Source of the DNA: an uncultured Candidatus Nemicrothrix sp.
Lineage (GTDB): Bacteria; Actinomycetota; Acidimicrobiia; Acidimicrobiales; Acidimicrobilacustridaceae
NCBI GenBank assembly: GCA_903827085.1
Contig: CAIKHC010000021.1
Location: 1 to 20,784, forward strand
DNA length: 20,784 nt
Direction: 5' to 3'
In this document: positions 14,002 through 20,784 of the stretch, one piece after another
How positions within the stretch are numbered: the first letter of the stretch is position 1
How the letters are laid out: every line of letters starts with the position of its first letter
Position numbers and translations under genes: made by a program
The notes under the pieces: generated by a model
The model's database searches: none
What the model was told of the DNA's origin: nothing
The model's input: the letters and a program-made list of their open reading frames with translations, nothing else

Positions 14002-14859
14002 TCAATCGAGCTGACGAACTGTGGTCATCGCAAGGGCCATGAGGCGGTCTTCGGCCCCCTGGTCGCGAACTTCAACACGGACCAAATGGTCTGGGCCTCT
14101 CCTGCCGGCAGATGTCGCAGTAGCGACAATGGGCCCAACTCGGCCGGGACTCAGATAGTGAACCGCAAGGTCGGTGACGATGGCCTCGGGCGTCGGTTCC
14201 ACCGTCGATCGTCCGACCACAAGGCTGCGGGCGGCAGCATCGAGCGCGACTGCGCTCGAACCGCCGTGGAGGATTCCCCATGGGTTTCGAAGTCGTTGCT
14301 CGATCGAAAGGTGGACCACGCCGGGGGTCTTGCTCGCCGACAGGTTGAAGAACTCATGGGTGGGTGCCGCAAAGATTGGATCGTTGGGGACGTCGCGCTC
14401 AATGGGTTTGACCGGGCGGTTGAACGCAGGAGGCCCATTGGCCGGTGTGAGGATGGCGCAGGACATCCACGACGTGGCGACTGCCGCTCCGTCAGAGTCA
14501 GCAACATCGACACGCGTAACGACAGATGATCGACCCCGACGCAGTACGTGTGTGTTCAGAGTGAGTTCTCCGGTGCCGCGAGCACCAGTCAACGCGTCGG
14601 GCGCGCGTCGAATCATGAGGTTGGTGGTGACGATCCAGTCCGGGAGGCTGGCAAGGCCAGAGGTCATCCCACCGATGGAATCGATGATGCATGTGAGTAG
14701 GTCCGTGCCAAGGCGTCCATCGGCATCAAGCGTGGTCGGTGTTCCCGGAAAGTGGCCGACGGTGTGCGGCAGTGTGGCTGTTCCGTCGCCGATCTCTTCA
14801 ATCATCATGAGCAGGTACTGCGCGACGCCGATTTCTGCGGGACTGCCGAATCCGCTCAT
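14002..14859 (-). CDS. Double-hotdog acyl-CoA thioesterase (second of pair)
   Basis: A 285-residue protein with two hotdog halves. The second half carries the PaaI/4HBT-type motif RNPWGILHGGSSAVALDAAA, with HGG at 198-200 and Asp207. The first half (about 35-135) has a matching helix region, GTDLLTCIIDSIGGM, and strands such as WIVTTNLMIRRAP but no HGG. This is the usual layout when one half is catalytic and the other structural. It likely hydrolyses an acyl-CoA to free acid and CoA. ATG 14859 overlaps the upstream paralogue's TGA by 4 nt, giving translational coupling. The active-site triads align at the same residue number as in that paralogue, indicating tandem duplication. It precedes an acyl-CoA ligase on the same strand. 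Confidence 0.82.
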   Translation of the reverse strand: MSGFGSPAEIGVAQYLLMMIEEIGDGTATLPHTVGHFPGTPTTLDADGRLGTDLLTCIIDSIGGMTSGLASLPDWIVTTNLMIRRAPDALTGARGTGELTLNTHVLRRGRSSVVTRVDVADSDGAAVATSWMSCAILTPANGPPAFNRPVKPIERDVPNDPIFAAPTHEFFNLSASKTPGVVHLSIEQRLRNPWGILHGGSSAVALDAAARSLVVGRSTVEPTPEAIVTDLAVHYLSPGRVGPIVATATSAGRRGPDHLVRVEVRDQGAEDRLMALAMTTVRQLD

Positions 14860-15695
14860 AACGCAACGACTTCGGTTGTGGCGGTGGAAACAAGTGCGCC
14901 ATTGCCGTCGTGGACATCGACTGAAGCTGTGAGTCGTCCATTTGCTGGGCCACCAATTGCGGTTGCCGTCGCGGTGAGTGGTCCGACACGACCGAGATCG
15001 AGGTACGCCAAGTGCATGTCGGTCGTGACCGCACCGCCGTCGAACAATGAACGAGCAAGCGATGCGGAAGCTTCATCGATGAGCGACGCGTGAACTGCGC
15101 CATGGAGTGCACCGACGGTGTTGCACACAACGGGTCGGAGTTCGATCGACGCGATTCCTGGTTGGCTCACGCGAAGTTCGAGTTCATCGAGGTAGTTCGT
15201 CTCGAGTTTCTCGTGGGCCGAATTCGCATTCATCTTTCGACGGCCAGGCGTCATATTGATGGTGATGTTCACGAGATGTTCGGGTCGGGGAACAACGGCG
15301 AACGTGAGAAGAGCCGATCCCGCTGGTCGTTCGCCATCGGCGAGCAACTCAGCTTCGATCACGAGGGTGCGCCGTCCGCGACGACGAACGTGGAGGTTGG
15401 CCTGAAGGAGTTCGGTGGGGCCCGCAGGAAGAAGGTGGATGGACATGTCGGCGGTAAAGGCCCAGTCAGGGTCGGAAGCGGAGATTGAGCGCATTCCGCC
15501 GAGCGCATCAACGAGCATCGCCACCGTGGCGAGTCGGGCCATCCCGTCGGGAGTCGAAGTAAATGGTGTGACAGGCATCCAGCCGCGCACATCGCCCGAT
15601 TCATCTTGTTCGGACTCAAGGGCAAGCAGGCTCATTGCGTGCCGAGGCGGCGGATAGGCCGGACGAGAGTCGTTAGAGGCATCGTCGGCAGGCAC
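14856..15695 (-). CDS. Double-hotdog acyl-CoA thioesterase-like protein (first of pair)
   Basis: 279 residues with a two-hotdog layout like its neighbour. The first half has TPDGMARLATVAMLVDALGGM and WAFTADMSIHLLP; the second half has CNTVGALHGAVHASLIDEASASLA. The motif is HGA (198-200) where the neighbour has HGG, and Asp207 is kept. The GTG start at 15695 is supported by a TAGACT -10 box 8 nt upstream and the lack of a ribosome binding site; ATG at residue 21 is an alternative. It is transcribed away from the secreted SGNH protein and coupled by ATGA overlap to the second thioesterase. A pair may act as a heteromer or on different acyl-CoAs. Fold is moderately confident; activity is inferred. 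Confidence 0.76.
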   Translation of the reverse strand: MPADDASNDSRPAYPPPRHAMSLLALESEQDESGDVRGWMPVTPFTSTPDGMARLATVAMLVDALGGMRSISASDPDWAFTADMSIHLLPAGPTELLQANLHVRRRGRRTLVIEAELLADGERPAGSALLTFAVVPRPEHLVNITINMTPGRRKMNANSAHEKLETNYLDELELRVSQPGIASIELRPVVCNTVGALHGAVHASLIDEASASLARSLFDGGAVTTDMHLAYLDLGRVGPLTATATAIGGPANGRLTASVDVHDGNGALVSTATTEVVAL

Positions 15696-15703
15696 GAGGA
15701 GCG

Positions 15704-15709
15704 AGTCTA
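15704..15709 (-). promoter_or_regulatory. Leaderless-type -10 box (TAGACT on minus strand)
   Basis: On the minus strand TAGACT is followed by 8 nt and the GTG at 15695. No good TTGACA-like box is seen. It faces away from the plus-strand TAGGGT at 15746-15751 with 36 nt between, so the two promoters share their -35 region. Confidence 0.5.
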
Positions 15710-15729
15710 CGGGGCCTGCGCTGTCTTCT

Positions 15730-15747
15730 TATCGGTCGTCACCGGTA
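15730..15747. promoter_or_regulatory. Imperfect inverted repeat between divergent leaderless promoters
   Basis: TATCGGT (15730-15736) and ACCGGTA (15741-15747) pair at six of seven positions across a 4-nt centre. The repeat fills the space where both -35 boxes of the divergent genes would fall, so a bound regulator could control both. Its arms resemble the operator candidate at 13983-13994. Confidence 0.35.
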
Positions 15748-15751
15748 GGGT
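15746..15751 (+). promoter_or_regulatory. Leaderless-type -10 box (TAGGGT)
   Basis: TAGGGT lies 8 nt before the GTG at 15760 and no ribosome binding site is present. This supports GTG 15760 rather than the in-frame ATG at 15775 for the secreted protein. Confidence 0.45.
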
Positions 15752-15759
15752 CAGAACTC

Positions 15760-16866
15760 GTGCGCCAGCGGTCGATGTTCCGGTTTGCCCTTGCTGTAGG
15801 TCTCGGGTTTGCGACGCTCATGTGTGCATCGAACCTGGCGCAAGCGCAATCTGCGACGACCACGCCCCGAGTGGTGCCTGCGTCACTTCGGATTCGAGCG
15901 TTTGGTGACGCCGTGACTGCCGGGTTTGGTGTCGATCGTTCTGGTGCAGCGCTTCCAACCACTGACGCAATGCAATGTCGTCCGAAGTGGATCGGCGACG
16001 GCACCGCAACGACCGCAGGAACTCGATGTTCATCGAACGGCTCGAACGGGCCTGGTTCGCCAGCCGACGAGGTCTCATTCAGTGCCGATTTTGGGATGGC
16101 AAACAAAATGTCGTGGGCCGCACAGGTTGCGAGTCAGCTCGGTGCGGTGGACTTCGCGAACTACGCAGTCACGGGTTCGAGTCTGGCTAGTTGGTTAAAC
16201 CTTCCGCAGGATGACGATGCTCCTAGTGAAGGAGCGCAACACGATCTCCTCGAACGCATCGAACGCGACGATCCCGACATTGTGCTTGCAACGATCGGTG
16301 GGGAAGCGATCCTGCAGCAGCCCGCTGGTGCAGTTCGAACCTGCGCGAAATGGTCTGGCGACGGAATTGAGAGAGCGCAGTTTCTTGCATGCGTGAACGC
16401 ACTTCTTGATCGCCAGTTGGTGAAACAACGTGTGATGGCAATCGCTTTTGATGTCTTGGCCAGCACGCAAAACGCAAAAATGCTCTTCGCTACGTATCTC
16501 CCTGCCGAGCCACAGTTCAGTGTCCTTGTCCCTTGGCAACAGACCGTTCTTGCCGAGGCAATCAACATCCAGATTCGCCAAGCTGTGCAGGGAGTAGCCG
16601 AGTCCGGTGCTGCATGGGCGAAGAGAATCGATGTTGTCGAAGTGTCGTTTCAGGCCGATCGCTGCCCACCGGTCGTCAGATCTGGGCCGGCGTTTCTCGG
16701 GCGCACATGGTTCACGCCTGTTCCACGATGCGGGGTTGGGGCTCCACCCACTCCCAGTGAGCTGGCCTTTACTCCAGTGAGTTTTGGGACGGTTCCAAGT
16801 GCCTCGCTGCAGCAACTCATGGCGAGTGCGGCGATCGAAGTGATCCAGCGCCAGGCCTGGTCCTAG
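15760..16866 (+). CDS. Secreted SGNH/GDSL-like protein with substituted catalytic residues
   Basis: 368 residues. The N-terminus MRQRSMFRFALAVGLGFATLMCASNLAQA is a Sec signal peptide with a likely AQA|Q cut after residue 29. The body follows the SGNH hydrolase plan of secreted actinobacterial esterases: RIRAFGDAVTAGFG (block I), ANYAVTGSS (block II), VLATIGGEAIL (block III) and AFTPVSFG near the end (block V). The block I Ser is Ala51, the block III Asn of GGND is Glu182, and the His of the FHP-like block V is Thr338. The catalytic set therefore looks lost. Six Cys in the mature part (73, 90, 195, 211, 302, 324) could form three disulfides, as in secreted SGNH esterases. A binding or structural role outside the cell is plausible. 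A hairpin follows the stop. Confidence 0.8.
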   Translation: MRQRSMFRFALAVGLGFATLMCASNLAQAQSATTTPRVVPASLRIRAFGDAVTAGFGVDRSGAALPTTDAMQCRPKWIGDGTATTAGTRCSSNGSNGPGSPADEVSFSADFGMANKMSWAAQVASQLGAVDFANYAVTGSSLASWLNLPQDDDAPSEGAQHDLLERIERDDPDIVLATIGGEAILQQPAGAVRTCAKWSGDGIERAQFLACVNALLDRQLVKQRVMAIAFDVLASTQNAKMLFATYLPAEPQFSVLVPWQQTVLAEAINIQIRQAVQGVAESGAAWAKRIDVVEVSFQADRCPPVVRSGPAFLGRTWFTPVPRCGVGAPPTPSELAFTPVSFGTVPSASLQQLMASAAIEVIQRQAWS

Positions 16867-16876
16867 GGAGTCGCTT

Positions 16877-16895
16877 GCCGGCGCCTACCGCCGGC
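16877..16895 (+). terminator. Hairpin terminator candidate after SGNH-like gene
   Basis: GCCGGCG (16877-16883), loop CCTAC, CGCCGGC (16889-16895): a perfect 7-bp GC stem 11 nt after the stop, followed by a weak T-containing stretch (GGATTTGGCGTTT). It would separate this gene from the amidohydrolase at 16981. Confidence 0.6.
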
Positions 16896-16980
16896 GGATT
16901 TGGCGTTTCCTCTGACCGTTGATGGGTGGCAGGATGGGAAACGTTCGTAGGCCCTTGCGGCCAAATGGGGGAGGACTCAA

Positions 16981-18699
16981 ATGCTCGATCTTCTGATCAA
17001 GGGCGGATCCGTTATCGACGGAACCGGTCGTGAACGATTCCGTGCCGACGTTGGTGTTCGTGACGGGCGCATCGTCGCTATCGGCGACATCACCGAACAG
17101 GCCGCCAAGACGATCGACGCCGAAGGGCGCGTTGTTGCCCCTGGCTTTATTGATCTCCATACCCATTACGACCCGCAGGTGATGTGGGACCCAGCGGCAA
17201 CACCGTCGTCGTTGCACGGTGTCACGTCAGTGTTTGGCGGCAACTGTGGTTTTTCCATTGCACCGGTAACTCCTGAAGCCGCGGAGTACCTCATCCCCAT
17301 GCTTGCTCGCGTGGAAGGCATGCCGGTTGAGTCTCTCGAAGCGGGGCTCGATCTCATGTGGGACGGATTCGGTTCATGGCTGAATCGTCTTGAAGGAAAC
17401 CTTGCGGTTAACGCCGGGTTTATGGTCGGGCACAGCGCGCTTCGTCGAGTCGTAATGGGCGAGGATGCTGTCGGACACGAGGCAACTCCCGAGCAGATCG
17501 CCGCAATGGTCGCACTTCTTCATCGCAGTATCGAAGAAGGCGGCATGGGTTTCTCCAGCACCGCGTCGAACACGCACAATGATCATCAAGGCAACCCGGT
17601 GCCATCGCGTTGGGCGACCCGCGATGAGTTCATTGCGCTTTCGACTGCAGCTGGTCAGCACGCAGGAACTTCGCTCGAATTCATTTCATCGGCCTCAGCG
17701 TTCTTCAATGACGATGAAATGAACCTCATGGCCGACATGAGCGTCGCTGCCCAGCGTTCACTCAACTGGAACGTGATGGTTGTTTCTTCTGATCCCGCTA
17801 CCGCGGAAGGTCGAGCAAACAAACTGTCGGCTTCAGATGTTGCTGCAGCCAAGGGCGGTCATGTCGTTGGGTTGTGTCTTCCCGAGCCAATGCGCATGCG
17901 CCTCTGCTTCGCAACTGGGTTTGTTCTCGACATCCTTCCTGGCATTAAAGACGTCATTCATTTGCCGCTGCCCGAACGAAAAGCGGCACTTTCTGATCCT
18001 GCAGTGCGCGCAACGATCGCTGCCGCACTTTCACAGATGCCACCTCAACACTCGCTTGCCGCGCTTGCCGACTACCGCATCATCGATGTCTCGAAAGATG
18101 AGTTGCGCCCGTACGTCGGCCGACTCGTTGCCGACATTGCAAATGAAAAGGGAGTTGCACCGATCGACGCGCTCCTCGACATCGTTGTTGCTGACGATCT
18201 GCTCACGGGCCTTGAGCCACGCTTTATCGGTACCGACGACGAGTCATGGGTCGAGCGTGTCCGACTTCTCGAAAATGACCCCCGAGTCATTGCCGGTGGT
18301 TCCGATGCGGGTGCTCATCTCGACATGATGAAGACGTTCGCGTGCCACACCGGCTTCTTGGCCGAAGCAGTTCGTAATCGTCAGCTCATTTCGCTTGAAC
18401 GAGCGGTGCAGTTGTTCACCGATGCACCGGCACGCTTTTACGGGGTTCGCGATCGCGGACGTGTTACCGAGGGCTGGTTCGCCGATCTTGTCATTCTTGA
18501 TCCGGACAAGGTTGGCCCCGGCGAAGTCGTGCCCCGTCAAGACCTTCCCGCCAACGGCTGGCGCCTCTATTCAGAAGCAACGGGAATCGATGCCACCATC
18601 GTGAATGGTGTCGAGATTGTTCGCGACGGCAAGGTCACTGGCGATACGCCAGGAACCACGCTTCGTTCTGGTCGCGATACCGAAACCGTCGCGATCTGA
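16981..18699 (+). CDS. N-acyl-D-amino-acid deacylase-like amidohydrolase (amidohydrolase family 3)
   Basis: 572-residue TIM-barrel metal hydrolase. The N-terminal MLDLLIKGGSVIDGTG begins the beta-sandwich domain, APGFIDLHTHYDPQ supplies His60/His62, GGNCGFSIAP gives Cys89 at a position where D-aminoacylases have a metal-binding Cys, and AGGSDAGAH (Asp442) is the late metal or base Asp. The C-terminal GWFADLVILDPDKV closes the sandwich. D-aminoacylases release D-amino acids from N-acyl forms, but many annotated relatives have unknown substrates. A strong GGGGGAGG ribosome binding site is at 16967-16973. It converges on the SDR gene with only 15 nt between. Proximity to an OSBS/N-acylamino acid racemase-like enolase hints at N-acylamino acid metabolism, though the two are on opposite strands. 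Confidence 0.87.
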   Translation: MLDLLIKGGSVIDGTGRERFRADVGVRDGRIVAIGDITEQAAKTIDAEGRVVAPGFIDLHTHYDPQVMWDPAATPSSLHGVTSVFGGNCGFSIAPVTPEAAEYLIPMLARVEGMPVESLEAGLDLMWDGFGSWLNRLEGNLAVNAGFMVGHSALRRVVMGEDAVGHEATPEQIAAMVALLHRSIEEGGMGFSSTASNTHNDHQGNPVPSRWATRDEFIALSTAAGQHAGTSLEFISSASAFFNDDEMNLMADMSVAAQRSLNWNVMVVSSDPATAEGRANKLSASDVAAAKGGHVVGLCLPEPMRMRLCFATGFVLDILPGIKDVIHLPLPERKAALSDPAVRATIAAALSQMPPQHSLAALADYRIIDVSKDELRPYVGRLVADIANEKGVAPIDALLDIVVADDLLTGLEPRFIGTDDESWVERVRLLENDPRVIAGGSDAGAHLDMMKTFACHTGFLAEAVRNRQLISLERAVQLFTDAPARFYGVRDRGRVTEGWFADLVILDPDKVGPGEVVPRQDLPANGWRLYSEATGIDATIVNGVEIVRDGKVTGDTPGTTLRSGRDTETVAI

Positions 18700-18700
18700 G

Positions 18701-18734
18701 TTCCGAAACCCGAATCAGAAATCGGGAATCGGAA
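18701..18734. terminator. Imperfect hairpin between convergent genes
   Basis: TTCCGAAACCCGA (18701-18713) and TCGGGAATCGGAA (18722-18734) pair at 11 of 13 positions with an AA/AA internal bulge and an 8-nt loop. It starts just after the amidohydrolase stop and overlaps the last codons of the SDR gene. No strong T tract, so termination is tentative. Confidence 0.4.
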
Positions 18735-19503
18735 TGTCGAGCGTGCTCGACTCGGTGCCGCCATCGATTTCGATGATCTTGCCGGTGACATAACGCGCCG
18801 CGGGCGATGACAAGTACAGAACGCCGAGAGCGATGTCCTCTGGTTCGCCGATAAAGCGAAGCGGCGTGTTGGCGATCATGGTGTCGCGGATCTCCGGCAT
18901 CACGAGAACAGTTTCGAGTGCCGAAGTTGCCGTTGACCCAACCGCAATGCCGTTCACGCGGACCTTCGGGTTGAGGTCGGTGGCGAGGTAGCGGGTGAGG
19001 TGGCTGAGCCCGGCCTTAGCGACGCCGTACTGGGTGAGGCCTCGAGCGGCGGTGCGTCCGGCCATCGAGGAGATGTTCACGACGCAACCGTGGTTCTCGA
19101 CCAGCTGCGGGATGCATGCCTGCGTAAGAGCAAGGGCAGTGGTCACGTTGAAGTGGAACGCAGCTTCAAACGACTTGGCCGTGACGTCGGTGATGGCTGC
19201 AGGAGGCGATCCGCCAGCGTTGTTCACCACGATGTCGATCTTGCCGAGTTCTTCGATCGCAGCATTGGCGAACTCGTCGAGAAACTCGAGCTTGTTGACA
19301 TCGCCGGGAAGCACGAACGCACGACGACCGAAACCGCGGATAGCGGTTGCGATCTCTTCGAGTTCGTCGACGCTGCGAGAAGTGATGGCAACATCGGCGC
19401 CAGCTTCAGCAAGGGCAAGGGCAGATGCAGCACCAATGCCACGTCCGGCACCAGTGACGATGGCGACTTTGCCATCAACGCGGAAACGATCAAGGAGACT
19501 CAT
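18715..19503 (-). CDS. SDR-family oxidoreductase (complete)
   Basis: 262-residue classical SDR. Motifs: TGAGRGIG (18-25), NNAG (94-97), Ser146, Tyr159/Lys163 in YGVAK and the C-terminal YVTGKIIEIDGGTESS. The SR pair after strand 2 (Ser42-Arg43) favours NADP(H), unlike the SDR at the left edge, which has Asp there. It resembles 3-oxoacyl-ACP reductase or hydroxysteroid dehydrogenase-type enzymes; the substrate is not readable. ATG 19503 is preferred over GTG 19515: the start MSLLDRF fits the family and a TAGTGT -10 box lies 8 nt before it. It follows menC on the same strand with a 28-nt gap. Confidence 0.93.
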   Translation of the reverse strand: MSLLDRFRVDGKVAIVTGAGRGIGAASALALAEAGADVAITSRSVDELEEIATAIRGFGRRAFVLPGDVNKLEFLDEFANAAIEELGKIDIVVNNAGGSPPAAITDVTAKSFEAAFHFNVTTALALTQACIPQLVENHGCVVNISSMAGRTAARGLTQYGVAKAGLSHLTRYLATDLNPKVRVNGIAVGSTATSALETVLVMPEIRDTMIANTPLRFIGEPEDIALGVLYLSSPAARYVTGKIIEIDGGTESSTLDIPIPDF

Positions 19504-19511
19504 GGCCGCAG

Positions 19512-19517
19512 ACACTA
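19512..19517 (-). promoter_or_regulatory. Leaderless-type -10 box (TAGTGT on minus strand)
   Basis: TAGTGT is followed by 8 nt and the ATG of the SDR gene (19503). It sits in the 28-nt gap after menC, so the SDR may be transcribed separately. No -35 match seen. Confidence 0.45.
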
Positions 19518-19531
19518 GAGCCCAATCAGGC

Positions 19532-20665
19532 TCAGCGTCGCATGATGTCGGTGCGAATTGTCAGTTTCGCTAGCGCCCCAGAGTCGATGGTGACGCCGAG
19601 CCCTGGTCCAGCCGGGACGGTGATTGTTCCGTTGCCGCTGGGGCCTGAGACGTTGAACGGTGCGCAGATGTCTTCGATGAAAAAGCGAGAGGTTGCCGCA
19701 ATATCGCCAGCGAGGGTTGCGCCCGGATGGGCGGCGAGCGCGATGTTTGCCGCGCGCCCGATTCCGCAATCGAGCATTCCGCCGACCCATGCGTCGATGC
19801 CGAGGCCCGCGCAATGGTCGAGAACGGACGCAGCTTCAAGCCAACTTCCATAGCGCGGAGCCTTTACGCAAACGACGGAGCACGCACCCATGTCAAGCGC
19901 TTCGCGGGTCACGACTGCTGATGTAAGCGATTCGTCAAGACATACCGGCGTCGAAATGCGCCGCGCAAGTTCCGCGTGATCAAGCAAGTTATCGACGGCA
20001 AGCGGTTGCTCGATGTACGCAAGATCGAATGCGTCGAGCTCGCTGAGAGTCTTTGCATTGTCAAGGGAGTAGGCGCCGTTCGCATCGACGCTGAGTTGAA
20101 TTGAAGTGCCGGCAGCGTCGCGGGCGGCGCGAACGAAATCGATGTCACGACCAGGAGCGATTTTGATTTTGATTCGCCTATAGCCCTCGGCCACGCGGTT
20201 CGTAACCTCAGTGGCAAGAGCCTCAGGCGATTCCAGCAGCCCGATGGCAACGCCGGCAGGCACGACCGACGAAGGCCCCGGGGGATGAGGGGCAAAGAGT
20301 TGCGAAAGTGGTGTCGAGCCCCGGCGGCCTTGCGCATCGAGAAGCGCGAGTTCGATTGATGCTTTGGCCATCGGATGGCCGATGATGTCGACGAAGAGCG
20401 ACGGGAGATCAGTCACGCTGATGGGGCCTTCGGTGGCGAGTAGTCGTGGAACGAGAAGTTCCTGCAGCGCGAGGTACGCGCCATCGACGTATTCCTCGGT
20501 GTAGGTCGGTTCGGGGAGTGCGGCACATTCGCCCCACCCTTCGTCCTCACCCCCGAGCATGCGGACGATGACTGCGGTGCGAGTGCTCACCGTTCCGTGC
20601 GAGGCAGCAAACGGCGAGACCATCGGAAGGGCGATAACTCGCAGTTCGACGGCCTCAACACGCAT
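19532..20665 (-). CDS. menC: o-Succinylbenzoate synthase / N-acylamino acid racemase-like enolase-superfamily enzyme
   Basis: 377 residues with the muconate-lactonising/OSBS layout. Active-site residues: the KxK pair Lys166/Lys168 in RRIKIKIAPG, metal ligands Asp194 (VDANGAY), Glu219 (YIEQPL) and Asp244 (LDES), and Lys268 in VVCVKAPRYGS on the opposite face. The GGMLDCGIGRAANIALAAHPG segment and final GPGLGVTID are typical of the MenC/NSAR branch. OSBS dehydrates SHCHC to o-succinylbenzoate in menaquinone synthesis; close relatives racemise N-acylamino acids. No other men gene is nearby, and a D-aminoacylase-like gene is, so racemase function is a real alternative. The ATG at 20665 has a TAGGCT box 6 nt upstream. 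Divergent from the msrA-like gene. Confidence 0.85.
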   Translation of the reverse strand: MRVEAVELRVIALPMVSPFAASHGTVSTRTAVIVRMLGGEDEGWGECAALPEPTYTEEYVDGAYLALQELLVPRLLATEGPISVTDLPSLFVDIIGHPMAKASIELALLDAQGRRGSTPLSQLFAPHPPGPSSVVPAGVAIGLLESPEALATEVTNRVAEGYRRIKIKIAPGRDIDFVRAARDAAGTSIQLSVDANGAYSLDNAKTLSELDAFDLAYIEQPLAVDNLLDHAELARRISTPVCLDESLTSAVVTREALDMGACSVVCVKAPRYGSWLEAASVLDHCAGLGIDAWVGGMLDCGIGRAANIALAAHPGATLAGDIAATSRFFIEDICAPFNVSGPSGNGTITVPAGPGLGVTIDSGALAKLTIRTDIMRR

Positions 20666-20671
20666 AGGGCG

Positions 20672-20677
20672 AGCCTA
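20672..20677 (-). promoter_or_regulatory. Leaderless-type -10 box (TAGGCT on minus strand) for menC-like gene
   Basis: TAGGCT is followed by 6 nt and the ATG at 20665. It is back to back with TAGCCT at 20707-20712 on the plus strand, 29 nt apart, so two RNA polymerases could not readily bind at once. Confidence 0.5.
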
Positions 20678-20706
20678 CGACCCGGGCAGATCAGGAACCT
20701 CGGCGG

Positions 20707-20712
20707 TAGCCT
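20707..20712 (+). promoter_or_regulatory. Leaderless-type -10 box (TAGCCT) for msrA-like gene
   Basis: TAGCCT lies 6 nt before the ATG at 20719, with no ribosome binding site between. Divergent partner of the box at 20672-20677. Confidence 0.5.
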
Positions 20713-20718
20713 TTCGTC

Positions 20719-20784
20719 ATGTTCTTCGGATCCCGCACCCCTGAAATGGTTGACCCTTCCGCAGCGCTTCCCGGGCGTGATGCA
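20719..20784 (+). CDS. msrA: Probable peptide methionine sulfoxide reductase MsrA (5' end only)
   Basis: Only 22 codons are inside the window. The translation starts MFFGSRTPEMVDP and continues SAALPGRDA. The charged start followed by ALPGR matches the N-terminal arm of longer MsrA proteins (E. coli has VSPADALPGR). MsrA repairs oxidised methionine using thioredoxin. The catalytic GCFWG motif would lie beyond the window, so the call rests on the N-terminal arm alone. Divergent from menC with a 53-nt gap. Confidence 0.6.
   Translation, partial: MFFGSRTPEMVDPSAALPGRDA

Noticed and set aside
13979..14005. TTGACC and TAGCAA (minus strand) as the ligase promoter around the TACCGGTCGGTA palindrome
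   Set aside because: The spacer is 15 nt and the last -10 base is wrong; only the operator candidate is reported.
15760..15840. Lipoprotein signal (Cys22) in the SGNH-like protein
   Set aside because: Met at -1 and Leu at -2 before Cys22 do not fit a lipobox, and an AQA cleavage site follows; a plain Sec signal is more likely.

Overview
The window is gene-dense and moderately GC-rich by eye. It carries CoA-dependent catabolism genes (two acyl-CoA ligases, an acyl-CoA dehydrogenase, two crotonase proteins, a CaiB-type CoA transferase, two double-hotdog thioesterases) together with amidohydrolases, SDR oxidoreductases, a Rieske oxygenase and a PaaX-type regulator. GTG starts are common, stop/start overlaps are frequent, and at least seven starts have a TANNNT box 6-8 nt upstream, the pattern of leaderless actinobacterial promoters. 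I infer an actinobacterium, most likely Acidimicrobiia. This is a judgement from protein style and gene content, not from a marker gene. No tRNA, rRNA, CRISPR array, insertion sequence or phage gene was seen.

Layout. 1-613 (-): SDR dehydrogenase, cut by the window edge. 614-764: divergent intergenic region with a perfect 9-bp inverted repeat. 765-10900 (+): a long, tightly packed run of small Cys-containing protein, acyl-CoA ligase, acyl-CoA dehydrogenase, crotonase lacking the usual glutamates, short CoA transferase with an apparently permuted domain order, amidohydrolase-3 protein, crotonase with a degenerate N-terminal half, SAM methyltransferase, Rieske oxygenase and PaaX-like regulator. 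10911-12101 (+): amidohydrolase-2 protein with its own leaderless promoter. 12107-12174: hairpins, including a perfect 14-bp bidirectional terminator. 12220-15695 (-): two coupled double-hotdog thioesterases, then a long-chain-type acyl-CoA ligase. 15760-16866 (+): secreted SGNH-fold protein whose catalytic residues look substituted. 16981-18699 (+): D-aminoacylase-like amidohydrolase. 18715-20665 (-): SDR and MenC/N-acylamino acid racemase-like enolase. 20719-end (+): start of a probable MsrA gene.

How the genes may work together. The plus-strand run reads as a catabolic island for an unidentified carboxylic acid. The ligase or CoA transferase would load CoA, the dehydrogenase and crotonases would carry out beta-oxidation-like steps or C-C cleavage, the Rieske enzyme would hydroxylate, the amidohydrolases would hydrolyse or decarboxylate intermediates, and the PaaX-like protein would sense a CoA thioester. 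The substrate cannot be read from the sequence. The most unusual items are the permuted CoA transferase, the two-module crotonase, the crotonase lacking both glutamates, the SGNH pseudo-enzyme, the inverted repeat at 686-713 and the recurring leaderless promoter motif.
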